DNA of 64,000 nucleotides from Pseudomonas ceruminis (GCF_021602025.1 NZ_BQHW01000011.1:1-64000), one strand, 5' to 3'; positions 1 to 9,229 are shown, counted from the stretch's first letter. Notes: generated by a model from the sequence alone, not told the origin. Numbers and translations: made by a program.

Positions 1-101
1 TCCGTGAGTGGGGGTGCGGGGGGAAGCGCGCTGTTGGTCGAGTGGTCAGCGGCGCGGCGCATTGGCCCGCACCGCCCTATGCAGGGGCCTGCAGCCAGGT
101 T

Positions 102-647
102 TTACACGGTGCCGAGCCATTCGCTGCGTGTCAGCTCCCAGATCTCGAGCTGCATAGGCCCACAGACAAAATGCCCGTCTCGCACGCCTACCCTGCGCAT
201 CCCCTCGCGCTCCGATACTTTGCGCGAAGCATCGTTATCAACGGCTTTGGGCACCTGCATGAGCGGGCGCGCCAGGGTCTGAAACCAGTAGGTGTTGATG
301 ACCTCGCATGCCTCACGCATGTAACCCTTGCCCCACCACTGGGGCGCGAGCCAGAAGCCTCTGTTGTTCCCGGCTTGCTCGTACAGGCTGATACTTCCGA
401 TGCTGCGTTGGGGGTTGTCGATGGTGCGAATCATCCAGTGCCATTCGCGGCCCGCCGCCATGGCAGGCAAGGCAATATCGCGCACATACACCAGCGCCCC
501 ATCGTCCGGATACGGCCAGGGCACACGACGGTCGAGATAGCGGACAACCTCCCATTGCGGGAACAATTCCTGTATCTCGGGGGCATCCTCCAACTGCAGC
601 GGGGTGAGGACAAGGCGTTTTGTATACAGGGTCGGTAGGCATTCCAT
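102..647 (-). CDS. GNAT family N-acetyltransferase (RimJ/RimL-like)
   Basis: Predicted cytoplasmic acetyl-CoA-dependent N-acetyltransferase of 181 aa, the usual single-domain GNAT size. The opening KRLVLTPLQLEDAPEI is typical of the RimJ/RimL-type subgroup. The acetyl-CoA-binding segment WWGKGYMREAC lies near residues 105-114, followed by a C-terminal ERxGMRRVG-like strand-loop. The ATG at 647 is chosen because AGGA lies 8 nt upstream; the longer frame would need a GTG six codons earlier that has no such signal. The substrate (a protein N-terminus or a small amine) cannot be told from sequence. It stands alone, 109 bp from the next gene, which is on the same strand. Confidence 0.8.
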   Translation of the reverse strand: MECLPTLYTKRLVLTPLQLEDAPEIQELFPQWEVVRYLDRRVPWPYPDDGALVYVRDIALPAMAAGREWHWMIRTIDNPQRSIGSISLYEQAGNNRGFWLAPQWWGKGYMREACEVINTYWFQTLARPLMQVPKAVDNDASRKVSEREGMRRVGVRDGHFVCGPMQLEIWELTRSEWLGTV

Positions 648-756
648 AGCATCATTCCTGAGCACGCGCTGTGGTGGAGTGTGGATCCTCTGCCAATTAA
701 CCGATCAAGTCGAGCGTTCCTGGCTGAGTGAGTTGTGCCTACCTGCACCGTGCGGG

Positions 757-1512
757 CTATTTGGCACCTGCTGCCTGCGACAGCTTGCCAGGCCCTGAAC
801 TGGCGATACCAACCTCGGTCACGCTGCGCCGATTCACTCTCAGCGTTGTATAACGGGCGGGCTGCGTGGCGTTGAGCTTTTCAATCGAGGCGAGAAACGC
901 CAGCGGGCTATCAAGGGGAAGTGCCTTGAGCGTGGCCATGTCCAGCTCCCACCAGCGGCTGTCCAGCAGCCGGCTGATCACGCCTTCGGGGTGGCGATAA
1001 CGTATGATCTTTGCCGGGTTTCCGCCGACAATGGCGTAGGGCGGTACATCACGGGTCACCAGTGCCCGGGTGCCCACAATAGCGCCTGTGCCGACCTTCA
1101 CGCCTTCCAGGATGGTCGCCCCCTCCCCCATCCACACATCATGGCCAATGGTCGCAAAGGACTGGTCAGGCCGATAGGTCAGGTGGTTGTTTTCATATTG
1201 GAAGGGGTGCGAACTGACCCAGTTGGACGGGTGAGTGTTCTTCTCCTGCCCAATCACGCAACCGGACCCTATCGAGCAGAACCGGCCTATCGAAGACACC
1301 AGCGAAAGCCTTGAATGGCTTCGGATGTAGGTGTGGGCACCAATGCTCACACGTGTGGACTCGATGTGTATGTGGCCCAGTTGGACGAAGGCTTCAATAT
1401 CCGCTTCGGCAACTTTATTGAAGGTCTTTGAGCCACCCGCGATCTTGCCGCCTAACTGTCTGATGCGTTTTTTATACCGTGATTCTTTTATTGACTGGAT
1501 CAGATTGAACAT
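757..1512 (-). CDS. CatB/VatD-like hexapeptide-repeat O-acetyltransferase
   Basis: Left-handed beta-helix acyltransferase of 251 aa. Hexapeptide repeats run from about residue 55 to 165 (for example IGHDVWMGEGATILEG at 122-137). A family-typical His-containing loop, HPSNWVSSHPF, is at 94-104, and the signature IVGGNPAKIIRYR at 161-173 is typical of xenobiotic or polysaccharide O-acetyltransferases. The basic N-terminus and a long C-terminal tail after residue 200 are less conserved. Members acetylate antibiotics, serine or surface sugars; no glycan cluster lies nearby, so the substrate is unknown. Presumably a cytoplasmic trimer. The gene follows the GNAT gene's strand but is separated from it by 109 bp. 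Confidence 0.8.
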   Translation of the reverse strand: MFNLIQSIKESRYKKRIRQLGGKIAGGSKTFNKVAEADIEAFVQLGHIHIESTRVSIGAHTYIRSHSRLSLVSSIGRFCSIGSGCVIGQEKNTHPSNWVSSHPFQYENNHLTYRPDQSFATIGHDVWMGEGATILEGVKVGTGAIVGTRALVTRDVPPYAIVGGNPAKIIRYRHPEGVISRLLDSRWWELDMATLKALPLDSPLAFLASIEKLNATQPARYTTLRVNRRSVTEVGIASSGPGKLSQAAGAK

Positions 1513-1682
1513 GCACAGCGATCTCTACGACTTTTGCAGAGTGTACCAAGCGGGTTGGCAAAAATCTTGACGCCCTAGGGCCACGCAAAACCGCAGACAA
1601 CCAGTTGGAACTATTCCAGCAGCCGTGCCCCCTAACCCTGTGCGATATGCCCATTGCCAATCAAAGGAAGGTGTTATCAATC

Positions 1683-1931
1683 ATGAAACGTGAACAGATC
1701 GAAGGGGTTGCACAGAAAGTGGCAGGCAAGGCACAGAGTGCGGCAGGCCAGTTTCTTGAAGATCAGGCCATGGAAGCCGAGGGTGATGTGCGCCAGGCAT
1801 CAGGACAGCTCACCCAGACCTATGGTGACGCGCTGAACAATGTATCTGCATTTGTGAGAGAAAAACCGCTGACTGCACTGGCGGTCGGCGCAGCCATCAC
1901 GCTGGTCGTCAGCCGCCTGCTCCGGCGCTGA
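1683..1931 (+). CDS. CsbD-like stress protein with hydrophobic tail
   Basis: Small protein of 82 aa. Residues 1-45 follow the CsbD pattern (KREQIEGVAQKVAGKAQSA, then a second amphipathic helix). Residues 56-80 form one hydrophobic helix ending in SRLLRR, as in DUF883/ElaB-type inner-membrane-anchored proteins. The start at 1683 is preceded by AAGGAAGG at good spacing; the longer open frame beginning at 1605 lacks a ribosome site. CsbD proteins are general-stress proteins of unknown biochemical role. The CsbD-like helix pair plus C-terminal membrane anchor suggests a membrane-tethered stress protein. A terminator-like repeat follows directly. Confidence 0.75.
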   Translation: MKREQIEGVAQKVAGKAQSAAGQFLEDQAMEAEGDVRQASGQLTQTYGDALNNVSAFVREKPLTALAVGAAITLVVSRLLRR

Positions 1932-1938
1932 CGGCTGC

Positions 1939-1977
1939 CAGGAGCGGCCCTGGCGTGCATCGCAAGGGCCGTTCCTG
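1939..1977. terminator. Bidirectional terminator-like inverted repeat
   Basis: Arms CAGGAGCGGCCCT (1939-1951) and AGGGCCGTTCCTG (1965-1977) pair over 13 bp with one G-T-type mismatch and a 13-nt loop. It sits between the convergent csbD-like gene and quiC1, so it can serve both. There is no long T tract. Confidence 0.6.
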
Positions 1978-2001
1978 CACCCGGCAGGCCGGACGCGCTG
2001 C

Positions 2002-3909
2002 TCACAGCACCGGTTTGCGCGCCACCCCGCTACGCCGCTTGGCCATCGCTGCCAGGCGCACTGCAACGTTTGCCGCCCCATACCCCGCATAGCCCCCCTT
2101 GCGCTGGATGATCTCGAAGAAGAAACGGTCCTCGAACGCCTCGGTATACACGTGGAACAGCTCGCCCCCTTGGGCATCGCGGTCGTACAGCACGTTGTAG
2201 TAGGCCAGTTCGCTGAGAAACTCGTCGTCGAAATCGAACCGCGCCGCCAGGTCGTCGTAATAATTCAGCGGTATCTCCAGCAGCGGCACACCGGCGTCCT
2301 TGGCGCGGGCCACTTCACGGAAAATATCCTCACAATCGAAAGCGATGTGGTGCACGCCAGAACCGCGATAGCTGGACAGCGCATGGGCGATGGCGGTGTT
2401 GCGGTTTTCCGAGATGTTCAGCGGCAGGCGCAGGCTCCCGCATTGGCTGCGCAGGGCGCGGCTCTTGACCAGGCCGTAGGGGTCGGGCAGCACCACCTCG
2501 TCATCGGCGGCAAAGTCGAACAGGCTCTTGTAGAACAGGACCCAGCTGTCCAGCGCCTCGGCCGGCAGGGCCAAGGCCATGTGATCGATGCGCTGCAGGC
2601 CGCCGGTGGTCGTGACGGCCTGGTCCAGAAGAAAGTCGGTATCGTACAGCGACGGGCCTTCCTTGCCCTGCTCCACCAGGTAGATCAGGCTGCCATCCGG
2701 GGCGCGCACGGCAGGGACCTCACATTCATTGGGGCCGACCAAGCCGCGAAACGGCTGGCCCCGGAAGTCGGTAGCGCGTTGCAGCGCCGCGTGCTCGTCC
2801 TTGACCCGCAGCGCGGTGGCGCACAATGACGGGCCATGGGCTTCGAAGAAGTTGTGGCCAAACGAGTACGGTTCGGCGTTGAGCACGATATTGATGTCGT
2901 TCTGGCGCAGCAGGCGCACGTCCTTGCTACGGTGCTTGCCGGCTTCGGTAAAGCCCAGGCGTTTGAGCCAACTGCCCAGACGCGCGCCGACCGCTTCGTC
3001 GACGGCAAATTCAAGGAATTCCACCCCGTCATAACCACTGGCGGCGGGCGGGGCGAACAGCACGCCCGGCTCGAGGGCCGTGCCTTCCTGTTGCAGGCGC
3101 AAGCGGGTCTGTTCCTCCAGGTACAACAGCGAACGCAAGCCATCGGCGGCATTTTGCCTGGGCGGCGCGGCGCGAAAACCGTCGTTGAAGATCTCCAGCG
3201 ACAACGGGCCACGGTAGCCGGTGGCGAGGATGGGCGCGAGGAAGCCCGCCAGGTCCATCTCGCCCTGCCCTGGGAAGCAACGGAAGTGACGACTCCACTC
3301 CAGCACGTCCATGGCCAGGATCGGCGCATCGGCCATCTGCACGAAGAAGATCTTGTCACCGGGGATCCCGCGAATCGCAGCAGGGTCGCCCTTGAGCGAC
3401 AGGGTGTGGAAGCTGTCGAGGATCACCCCCAGCGCCGGGTGGTCAGCCTGGCGCACCAGGTTCCACACCTGTTGGTACGTGTTGACGTGGCGGCCCCAGG
3501 CCAGGGCCTCATAACCGATGCGCAGGCCGCGCTGGCCGGCATGCTCGGCCAGCAGGCGCAGGTCGTCCACCAGCAATTGCTCATCGCCCAGCGCGTCGGC
3601 CTGCACGTTGCTGCACACCAGCACCAGGTCGGTGCCCAGCTCTTGCATCAGGTCGAACTTGCGCTCGGCGCGGTCGAGGTTCTTCTGCAGGCGGTCGCGG
3701 CGGCAGCCTTCAAAATCGCGGAACGGCTGGAACAAGGTAATGGCGATGCCGAGGTCGGCGCACATCTGCCGTACTTCACGGGGGCTACCGGCGTAGTAGA
3801 GCAGATCGTTCTCGAAGATCTCGACGCCGTCAAAACCGGCGGCGGCGATGGCTTCGAGCTTTTCCGGCAAGGTGCCGCTCAAGGACACGGTGGCTATCGA
3901 ACGCTGCAT
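2002..3909 (-). CDS. quiC1: 3-Dehydroshikimate dehydratase fused to a VOC/HPPD-like domain
   Basis: Converts 3-dehydroshikimate to protocatechuate, the quinate/shikimate entry to the beta-ketoadipate pathway. The 635-aa size matches the P. putida two-domain enzyme. Residues 1-285 form a sugar-phosphate isomerase-like TIM barrel; the metal ligands recalled for the family, E134, D165, Q191 and E239, are all present. Residues 295-625 form a vicinal-oxygen-chelate half resembling 4-hydroxyphenylpyruvate dioxygenase (GVHHIAFDCED motif), whose activity is unsettled. The ATG at 3909 has AAGGA 8 nt upstream; the 34-codon upstream extension is not credible. Divergent from the transporter gene across 527 bp that holds a PcaR-like box. 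Confidence 0.95.
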   Translation of the reverse strand: MQRSIATVSLSGTLPEKLEAIAAAGFDGVEIFENDLLYYAGSPREVRQMCADLGIAITLFQPFRDFEGCRRDRLQKNLDRAERKFDLMQELGTDLVLVCSNVQADALGDEQLLVDDLRLLAEHAGQRGLRIGYEALAWGRHVNTYQQVWNLVRQADHPALGVILDSFHTLSLKGDPAAIRGIPGDKIFFVQMADAPILAMDVLEWSRHFRCFPGQGEMDLAGFLAPILATGYRGPLSLEIFNDGFRAAPPRQNAADGLRSLLYLEEQTRLRLQQEGTALEPGVLFAPPAASGYDGVEFLEFAVDEAVGARLGSWLKRLGFTEAGKHRSKDVRLLRQNDINIVLNAEPYSFGHNFFEAHGPSLCATALRVKDEHAALQRATDFRGQPFRGLVGPNECEVPAVRAPDGSLIYLVEQGKEGPSLYDTDFLLDQAVTTTGGLQRIDHMALALPAEALDSWVLFYKSLFDFAADDEVVLPDPYGLVKSRALRSQCGSLRLPLNISENRNTAIAHALSSYRGSGVHHIAFDCEDIFREVARAKDAGVPLLEIPLNYYDDLAARFDFDDEFLSELAYYNVLYDRDAQGGELFHVYTEAFEDRFFFEIIQRKGGYAGYGAANVAVRLAAMAKRRSGVARKPVL

Positions 3910-4073
3910 GGTGAATTCCTTGTTAGGGGCTACGGGGCTGGCAGGTCGTGGTGCGTCTGTACCCGCCGCTACGCGAGTTGGCTGGCAATGCACCTTCTGA
4001 CTGCTTGGCACCCTCGATTATTCGCAGGTAAAGTCACCCTATCAATGACTTTGTACGGAATGGTTAGTTTTGC

Positions 4074-4088
4074 GTTCGATTACCGAAC
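4074..4088. promoter_or_regulatory. PcaR/IclR-like operator box
   Basis: The sequence GTTCGATTACCGAAC is a 5-5-5 inverted repeat (GTTCG/CGAAC). As I recall it, the PcaR site of P. putida is GTTCGATAATCGCAC; 12 of 15 positions agree. A near copy occurs between pobA and pobR at 43592-43606. The role in quiC1 or transporter control is inferred. Confidence 0.5.
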
Positions 4089-4414
4089 AAAACCCGTTTC
4101 TACGAATTGATTCAGCGCAACCCGTGGGCAACCATGAAAACCAGACGCAGGCATACCGACCGCCACCGCCTGGCCCTGCCGGCAGTTCGGTGCAGCCCGC
4201 GCTGACAAGCCCAACGCACAACATAATAAGTTCAATAAAACGGGTACCGACCTATGCACACTTCGCTCGCCTTGTACCGCGCACCTGCTCGTTCGCTCTC
4301 CTGTTGCCCCCGACGCCACCTGCGATCGTCCGCCCTTTGAAAGCGCACCCAGACTCCCGATAGCGACTGCACAACCACTGGCCGCCGCCGGACGGCGCCA
4401 GCAGTGCGGCGACC

Positions 4415-4422
4415 AACAAGAA
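4415..4422 (+). promoter_or_regulatory. Hfq/Crc catabolite-activity motif before the transporter RBS
   Basis: AACAAGAA fits AANAANAA exactly and lies 4 nt before the GGAG ribosome site of the gene starting at 4437. In Pseudomonas, Hfq with Crc binds such motifs to block translation when preferred carbon is present. Confidence 0.5.
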
Positions 4423-4436
4423 CAACGGAGACAACG

Positions 4437-5810
4437 ATGGCCCACTCAAGCTCTCAAGCCAAGAAAGCGACCGCCAGCGGATGGATAGGCTCGGCACTCG
4501 AGTACTACGACTTTTTCATCTATGCCCAGGCGGCGGCACTGATCTTCCCGCAGATCTTCTTCCCCAACACCGACCCGAAGATGGCCATCATTGCCTCGCT
4601 GGCCACCTACGGGGTGGGCTACCTGGCCCGCCCGGTCGGCGCCTTCGTGCTTGGCCATTGGGGCGACACCCGTGGTCGCAAGAACGTGCTGCTGCTGTGC
4701 ATGTTCCTGATGGGCCTGTCGACCATGGCCGTGGGCCTGTTGCCGACTTATCACGACATTGGCCTGCTCGCCCCGGCGATGCTGGTGGTGCTGCGGCTGA
4801 TCCAAGGTTTCGCCGTTGCCGGTGAGATTTCCGGGGCCAGTTCGATGATCATGGAGCACGCACCGTTCGGTCGACGCGGCTACTACGCCAGTTTCACCCT
4901 GCAGGGCGTGCAGGCTGGCCAGGTATTGGCAGCGGCCGTGTTCCTGCCACTGGCCTACTTCATGCCAAGCGAGGCGTTCAACGAGTGGGGCTGGCGCATC
5001 CCGTTCCTGATGAGTGCGGTGGTGCTGATTGCCGGTTTCATCATCCGCAAGGAAGTGCATGAAACCCCAGCGTTCGTGAAGGAAGAGCAGCAGGACAAAG
5101 TCGCCAAGTCGCCCATCAGCGAGGCCTTCCGCCATAGCTGGAAGCACATGGTGCTGGTGATGTTCATGGCCCTGATGAACGTGATTCCGGTGGTCGCGAC
5201 CATCTTCGGCGCCGCGTATGCGGTGCAGCCTGCCTACGGCATCGGCTTCGACAAGAGCGTGTACCTGTGGATCCCGGTGGTGGGCAACATCGTCGCGGTA
5301 CTGGTGATCCCGTTCATGGGCAACCTCTCTGACAAGATCGGCCGTCGCCCGACCATGATCGCTGGCTGCCTGGGCTCAGGGCTGCTGGCGTTCGTCTACC
5401 TGTATGCGATCAGCATTCAGAACGTACCCCTGGCCTTCGCCGCCTCCATCGTCATGTGGGGCATGGTGTACCAGGGCTACAACGCGGTATTTCCAAGCTT
5501 CTACCCTGAGCTGTTCCACACCCGCTACCGCGTGTCGGCCATGGCCATCGCACAGAACATCGGCACCATGCTGACGGCCATGCTGCCTGCACTGTTCGCC
5601 CTGGTGGCACCGCCAGGTTCGCAAAACATTCCGCTGGTGGTGGGTGGGCTGGCATTCCTTATTACCTGCGTGTGTGCCCTGGCTGCGTACATCGCGCCAG
5701 AAACCCATCGCCTGGCGATGGAAGACCTGGGCAATCCGCAGGCCAAGCCTATGGAAAAAGAGGCCTTTGAAGCCAGCCGCAAGGGGAGCTTTCAGGCAGT
5801 GAGCCACTGA
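4437..5810 (+). CDS. MHS-family MFS transporter, probable quinate/shikimate-type importer
   Basis: Proton-coupled inner-membrane symporter of 457 aa with 12 predicted membrane segments. Metabolite:H+ symporter features are the start SALEYYDFFIYAQAAAL, the loop 2-3 motif GHWGDTRGRKNVLL and the loop 8-9 repeat NLSDKIGRRP. The length matches the ShiA/ProP-type family. Its divergent partner quiC1 points to uptake of quinate, shikimate or a related hydroxyaromatic precursor; the exact substrate is an inference. The start at 4437 has GGAGA upstream. An AACAAGAA motif at the ribosome site suggests Hfq/Crc repression. It converges on ddc with a shared terminator. Confidence 0.85.
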   Translation: MAHSSSQAKKATASGWIGSALEYYDFFIYAQAAALIFPQIFFPNTDPKMAIIASLATYGVGYLARPVGAFVLGHWGDTRGRKNVLLLCMFLMGLSTMAVGLLPTYHDIGLLAPAMLVVLRLIQGFAVAGEISGASSMIMEHAPFGRRGYYASFTLQGVQAGQVLAAAVFLPLAYFMPSEAFNEWGWRIPFLMSAVVLIAGFIIRKEVHETPAFVKEEQQDKVAKSPISEAFRHSWKHMVLVMFMALMNVIPVVATIFGAAYAVQPAYGIGFDKSVYLWIPVVGNIVAVLVIPFMGNLSDKIGRRPTMIAGCLGSGLLAFVYLYAISIQNVPLAFAASIVMWGMVYQGYNAVFPSFYPELFHTRYRVSAMAIAQNIGTMLTAMLPALFALVAPPGSQNIPLVVGGLAFLITCVCALAAYIAPETHRLAMEDLGNPQAKPMEKEAFEASRKGSFQAVSH

Positions 5811-5816
5811 CAGATC

Positions 5817-5841
5817 GCCGGGGCCGCACAGCGGCCCCGGC
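5817..5841. terminator. Bidirectional terminator
   Basis: Perfect 11-bp arms GCCGGGGCCGC and GCGGCCCCGGC with an ACA loop, between the convergent transporter gene and ddc. Confidence 0.8.
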
Positions 5842-5845
5842 ACGT

Positions 5846-7258
5846 TCAGCCGTTAACCACTGCCCGCAACTGCTGCCACAGCGCTTCCACATGCTCACGC
5901 TCCGTTGGCAGCGCCCCCACCGACACCCGCACCATCCAGCGCCCATTCAAAGTCGCCGGGGTTACATACCCCTCACCGGACGCGTTGAGCCGCTCGGCCC
6001 AGGCCTTGGTATGCGCATCCAGCGCCTCCCCTTCCAGCCCCGCCGGCCGATGCTGGATGCACAAGGTCTGCAACTGAACTGGCGCCAACAGGGCCCAGTC
6101 CGGCGTTGCCTCGACCTGTTCAGCCAGCCAACGGGCATTGTCCAGGTCACGCCGCAAGCGTTGTTGCAACGCCTCTACCCCTTCGCTACGCAACATGAAC
6201 CACAGCTTCAAAGCGCGGAACCGGCGACCCAGCGGGATACCCCAGTCGCGCAGGTTCTTCACCTCGCCATCGACCGCCGATTGCAGGTAGCTGGGGTTGG
6301 TGCTCATCACCCGGATCAGGTGCTGCGGGTCGCGCACGTAGTAGATCGAGCAGTCGAACGCCACGCCCAGCCATTTGTGGGCGTTGACCACCACAGAATC
6401 GGCCAGTTCGATGCCGTCCCACATCCAGCGGCACTCGGGCAGGATCATCGCAGAGCCGGCCATGGCCGAGTCAACGTGCAGCCACAAACCCTTGGCCTGG
6501 GCGATTTCGCCGATCGGACGCAGCGGGTCCAGCGCCGTGGTCGTCGTGGTGCCGGTGGTGGCGACCACCGCACAGGGCTGGTTGCCGGCGGCAATGTCCT
6601 GCTCGATGGCCACCTGCAAGGCCTCCGGACGCATGGCGAACTGCTCATCGGTGGCAATCAGGCGGATGTTGGCGCGGCCGAAGCCCGCCAGCAAGGCAGC
6701 CTTGTCCACCGAGCTATGGGCGTGGGCGCTGACATAGACGATCAGTGGCTTGGCTTCGGCCTGCAAGCCACCGCGCACCAAGGCGTAATCGGTGGCACGC
6801 TCGCGGGCGCAAATCAAGGCGACCAGGGTGCTGGTAGAGGCCGTGTCTTGGATCACCCCGCTCCACTGCGCCGACAGGCCTAGCAACTGGCGCAGCCAGT
6901 CGAGGGTGGTTTCCTCCAGCTCACTCAGCGCCGGGCTGGACTGCCACGACAGGCCCAGCACGCCCAGGCCGGTGCTGAGGAAGTCGCCGAGCACCGACGA
7001 CAAGGTGCCATTGGACGGGAAGTAGCCATAGAAGTCCGGGTGTTGCCAATGCGACAAGCCAGGCATCACCAACTGGTTGACGTCATCGAGGATCGCGTCG
7101 AACGGCTCGCCCTGCTGCGGGGCAGCTACAGGCAAGGCGGCTTTCAGGTAGCCGGGTTCGACCTGGGCCATGACCGGGCGCTCGCCGACGGTTTGGCGGT
7201 AGTCGGCGATCAGGTCGATCAGTTGGTGGCCGTACTGGCGGAATTGTTCTGGGGTCAC
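5846..7258 (-). CDS. ddc: PLP-dependent L-DOPA decarboxylase
   Basis: Group II amino acid decarboxylase of 470 aa, the size of the DOPA-specific enzyme of P. putida, which makes dopamine and CO2. The PLP lysine is K295 in NAHKWLG. H181 stacks on the cofactor, and HVDSAMAG (261-268) supplies the aspartate contacting the pyridine nitrogen. The DFYGYFPSNGTLSS segment (75-88) is typical of aromatic decarboxylases. The start codon is GTG, supported by AGGAGA 7 nt upstream. A LysR gene lies 182 bp upstream on the same strand and is the likely regulator. Substrate choice (DOPA rather than tyrosine or tryptophan) rests on similarity to the KT2440 enzyme as remembered. Confidence 0.88.
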   Translation of the reverse strand: MTPEQFRQYGHQLIDLIADYRQTVGERPVMAQVEPGYLKAALPVAAPQQGEPFDAILDDVNQLVMPGLSHWQHPDFYGYFPSNGTLSSVLGDFLSTGLGVLGLSWQSSPALSELEETTLDWLRQLLGLSAQWSGVIQDTASTSTLVALICARERATDYALVRGGLQAEAKPLIVYVSAHAHSSVDKAALLAGFGRANIRLIATDEQFAMRPEALQVAIEQDIAAGNQPCAVVATTGTTTTTALDPLRPIGEIAQAKGLWLHVDSAMAGSAMILPECRWMWDGIELADSVVVNAHKWLGVAFDCSIYYVRDPQHLIRVMSTNPSYLQSAVDGEVKNLRDWGIPLGRRFRALKLWFMLRSEGVEALQQRLRRDLDNARWLAEQVEATPDWALLAPVQLQTLCIQHRPAGLEGEALDAHTKAWAERLNASGEGYVTPATLNGRWMVRVSVGALPTEREHVEALWQQLRAVVNG

Positions 7259-7350
7259 GCGCGGTCTCCTGTGGGCTCATGGGTGCTCGTGCTGGCCCAA
7301 TCGCCGGCAGCCGGCGCCCACAGGGGCTGGCATTGCCCAAGATCGGTGGA

Positions 7351-7368
7351 GGCCCCGCGAGAGGGGCC
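7351..7368 (-). terminator. Terminator-like hairpin after the LysR gene
   Basis: GGCCCC and GGGGCC arms with a 6-nt loop, in the interval between the LysR stop and the ddc start. A second small repeat (CGCCGG/CCGGCG, 7302-7316) lies closer to ddc. Confidence 0.4.
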
Positions 7369-7440
7369 GGCACAGACACCCTAATGCTCACAGTCTAGGC
7401 CGCTGCAGCCTGGCGAATAACCCCGCTTCGCGCATACCTG

Positions 7441-8385
7441 CTATGGCAAATCCGCATGCCCACCCTGCACGCCGAACTGCGACTGGCGCCACAACTCGAA
7501 CACGCGGTTGCGCAACCAGCGATGCTCAGCCGATGCCTGCAAGCGCTGGTGCCACACCACCCAGTAGCGCTGGGTGTGGTCGACGAACCCCAGCGGCCGC
7601 CAGGCCAGGCCGTGCAGGCGGCTCAACTGACGGGCAATGTGCTCGGGCACGGTGGCCAGCGCCTGGCTGTTGCCGATCACCTGCACGGTGGCCGAGAAGA
7701 ACGGCACTTCCAGGCTCACCCGCCGCTGCAGCCCTTGGCCGCGCAGGTGGCGGTCGATGAAGCTGTCCTTGTCACCCCCGCCAGAGATGCGCACATGCTT
7801 GAACGCCAGGTAATCGTCCTGGTTCAACGCTGCGCAGGCCGTCAGCGGATGATCCTGACGCATCAGGCACACCGCGCGGTCCTCGCCCAGCAGGCGACCA
7901 TGCAGGTTGGGCGGCGACTCGTCGAACAGTGTGGTGGCCAGGTCGATCTCGCCACTGGCGAGCAAGGCGTATTGGCCGGCCTGCCAGGTGCGGTACTCGA
8001 TGCTCACGCCGGGGGCCTCCTGCTCCAGCGCGGCCACCAACCGTGGCAGCATGTGCTCGGCGACATAGTCCGAAGCGGCCAGGCAGAAGCGCCGCTCGCA
8101 GCGCGCAGGGTCGAAGGAAGCAGGCTGGCGCAGGGCCTGAAGCTCTTCGAGGACCTGGCGCAGGGGTTCGACCAGCGCTTCGGCGTACTCGCTGAGCACG
8201 TAGCCACGGCCTTGGCGCACCAGCAACGGGTCGTCGAAGGCTTCGCGCAGGTGAGCCAGCTGCCGGCTCAGGGCTGACTGGCTGACGCCCAGCCGTTCGG
8301 CAGCGTGGCTGAGGTTCTTGAGCTGAAGCAGGCAGTCAAGGGTACGCAGGTGGGCGAGGCTGAGGGAGGCGAAGGTCGGGTTCAT
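7441..8385 (-). CDS. LysR-family regulator, probable regulator of ddc
   Basis: LysR-type transcription factor of 314 aa. The N-terminal winged helix-turn-helix occupies residues 8-66 (LSHAAERLGVSQSALSRQLAHLREAFDDPLLVRQGRGYVL); the effector-binding periplasmic-fold domain spans about 93-300. The DNA-binding half resembles the NodD/NahR-like branch (DPLLVR). It lies directly upstream of ddc in the same direction, so it may sense an aromatic amino acid or amine. The ATG at 8385 follows GGGAGCC. The effector is unknown. Confidence 0.85.
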   Translation of the reverse strand: MNPTFASLSLAHLRTLDCLLQLKNLSHAAERLGVSQSALSRQLAHLREAFDDPLLVRQGRGYVLSEYAEALVEPLRQVLEELQALRQPASFDPARCERRFCLAASDYVAEHMLPRLVAALEQEAPGVSIEYRTWQAGQYALLASGEIDLATTLFDESPPNLHGRLLGEDRAVCLMRQDHPLTACAALNQDDYLAFKHVRISGGGDKDSFIDRHLRGQGLQRRVSLEVPFFSATVQVIGNSQALATVPEHIARQLSRLHGLAWRPLGFVDHTQRYWVVWHQRLQASAEHRWLRNRVFELWRQSQFGVQGGHADLP

Positions 8386-8496
8386 GCAGGCTCCCTGGTT
8401 GCATTCACCGGCCCGATCGCCAACAAGCCGGCCCCGCCACTACCCCACACGCCTGAAGGCCTGTGCCGTAGCCGCGCAGCCGGCTTGCCGGCGTTC

Positions 8497-8513
8497 GGGC
8501 CGCAAAGCGGCCC
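8497..8513 (-). terminator. Terminator-like hairpin after the YebC gene
   Basis: GGGCCGC and GCGGCCC (7 bp) around an AAA loop, 6 nt beyond the stop of the minus-strand YebC gene. Confidence 0.6.
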
Positions 8514-8518
8514 TGGTT

Positions 8519-9229
8519 TCAGTCGGTCAGGCCGACATAGACGTTTTGCACGTCGTCATTCTCGTCGATCGCTTCAAGAAACGCTTCAACCTCGGCCAAC
8601 GCCTCGGCGCTCAGGCTGCCAGCGCTCACGGGGTTCTTCGGGGTATAGCCGATCTTCGCCGAAGTGACGGTAAAACCATGGTCTGGCAGGGCCTTCTGTA
8701 CCGCGTCCAGGTCGGTTGTGTCGGTGATGAACAGAGTCGAGCCCTCTTCTTCACCTTCTTCGAAGTCCTGCGCACCGGCTTCGATAGCCGCCATTTCGGG
8801 GTCGGCGTCACCGTTGGGCGTCGCCTCGACCAGGCCTACGTGGTTGAAATCCCACGCCACCGAGCCGCTGGCACCCAGCTGGCCTTTGCGGAACAGCACG
8901 CGGATCTGCGCAACGGTGCGGTTGACGTTATCGGTTAGGCACTCGACGATCAGCGGCACCTGGTGCGGCGCGAACCCTTCGTAGCTCACCGCATGGTACT
9001 GCACCGCATCACCGTCCAGGCCGGCACCCTTGCGGATCGCGCGTTCCAAGGTTTCGCGGGTCATCGAGGCCTTCTTGGCCTGCTCGATGGCCAGGCGCAG
9101 GCGCGGGTTCATGTCCGGGTCGGCGCCAGATTTGGCGGCGATCTGAATTTCCTTGGACAGCTTGCCCATGATCCTGCCTTTGGCGTTGGCCGCGGCTTCT
9201 TTATGTTTGGCTTTCCACTGTGCGCCCAT
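8519..9229 (-). CDS. YebC/PmpR-family protein
   Basis: Three-domain YebC/TACO1 protein of 236 aa. It opens [20 protein letters not shown] rather than the AGHSKWxNIKHRK of the main YebC, so it looks like the YeeN-type paralogue. The acidic C-terminal region (EEGEEEG near 160) is normal. Family members were described as transcription regulators (PmpR) and more recently as ribosome-associated factors that relieve stalling, so the DNA-binding reading is uncertain. The ATG has GAGAG upstream. The hairpin after the stop separates it from the LysR gene. Confidence 0.85.
   Translation of the reverse strand: MGAQWKAKHKEAAANAKGRIMGKLSKEIQIAAKSGADPDMNPRLRLAIEQAKKASMTRETLERAIRKGAGLDGDAVQYHAVSYEGFAPHQVPLIVECLTDNVNRTVAQIRVLFRKGQLGASGSVAWDFNHVGLVEATPNGDADPEMAAIEAGAQDFEEGEEEGSTLFITDTTDLDAVQKALPDHGFTVTSAKIGYTPKNPVSAGSLSAEALAEVEAFLEAIDENDDVQNVYVGLTD

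Larger units (their letters stand above)
3910..4436. promoter_or_regulatory. Divergent control region between quiC1 and the MHS transporter
   Basis: A 527-bp gene-free interval. It contains the IclR/PcaR-like box at 4074-4088 and, just before the transporter start, an A-rich Hfq/Crc motif. Short open frames across it have no ribosome sites and no recognisable product. No clear -35/-10 pair could be assigned with confidence. Confidence 0.6.

Noticed and set aside
1-101. Possible gene end at the left edge
   Set aside because: No frame with a recognisable C-terminus is visible; nothing supported.
42-638. 198-codon open frame on the plus strand opposite the GNAT gene
   Set aside because: No recognisable product and no ribosome site. 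The opposite strand encodes a clear acetyltransferase, so this is an antisense shadow.
2836-4110. 424-codon open frame antisense to quiC1
   Set aside because: Composition is that of a reverse-complement shadow (rich in Gln, His, Val); quiC1 has all its metal ligands.
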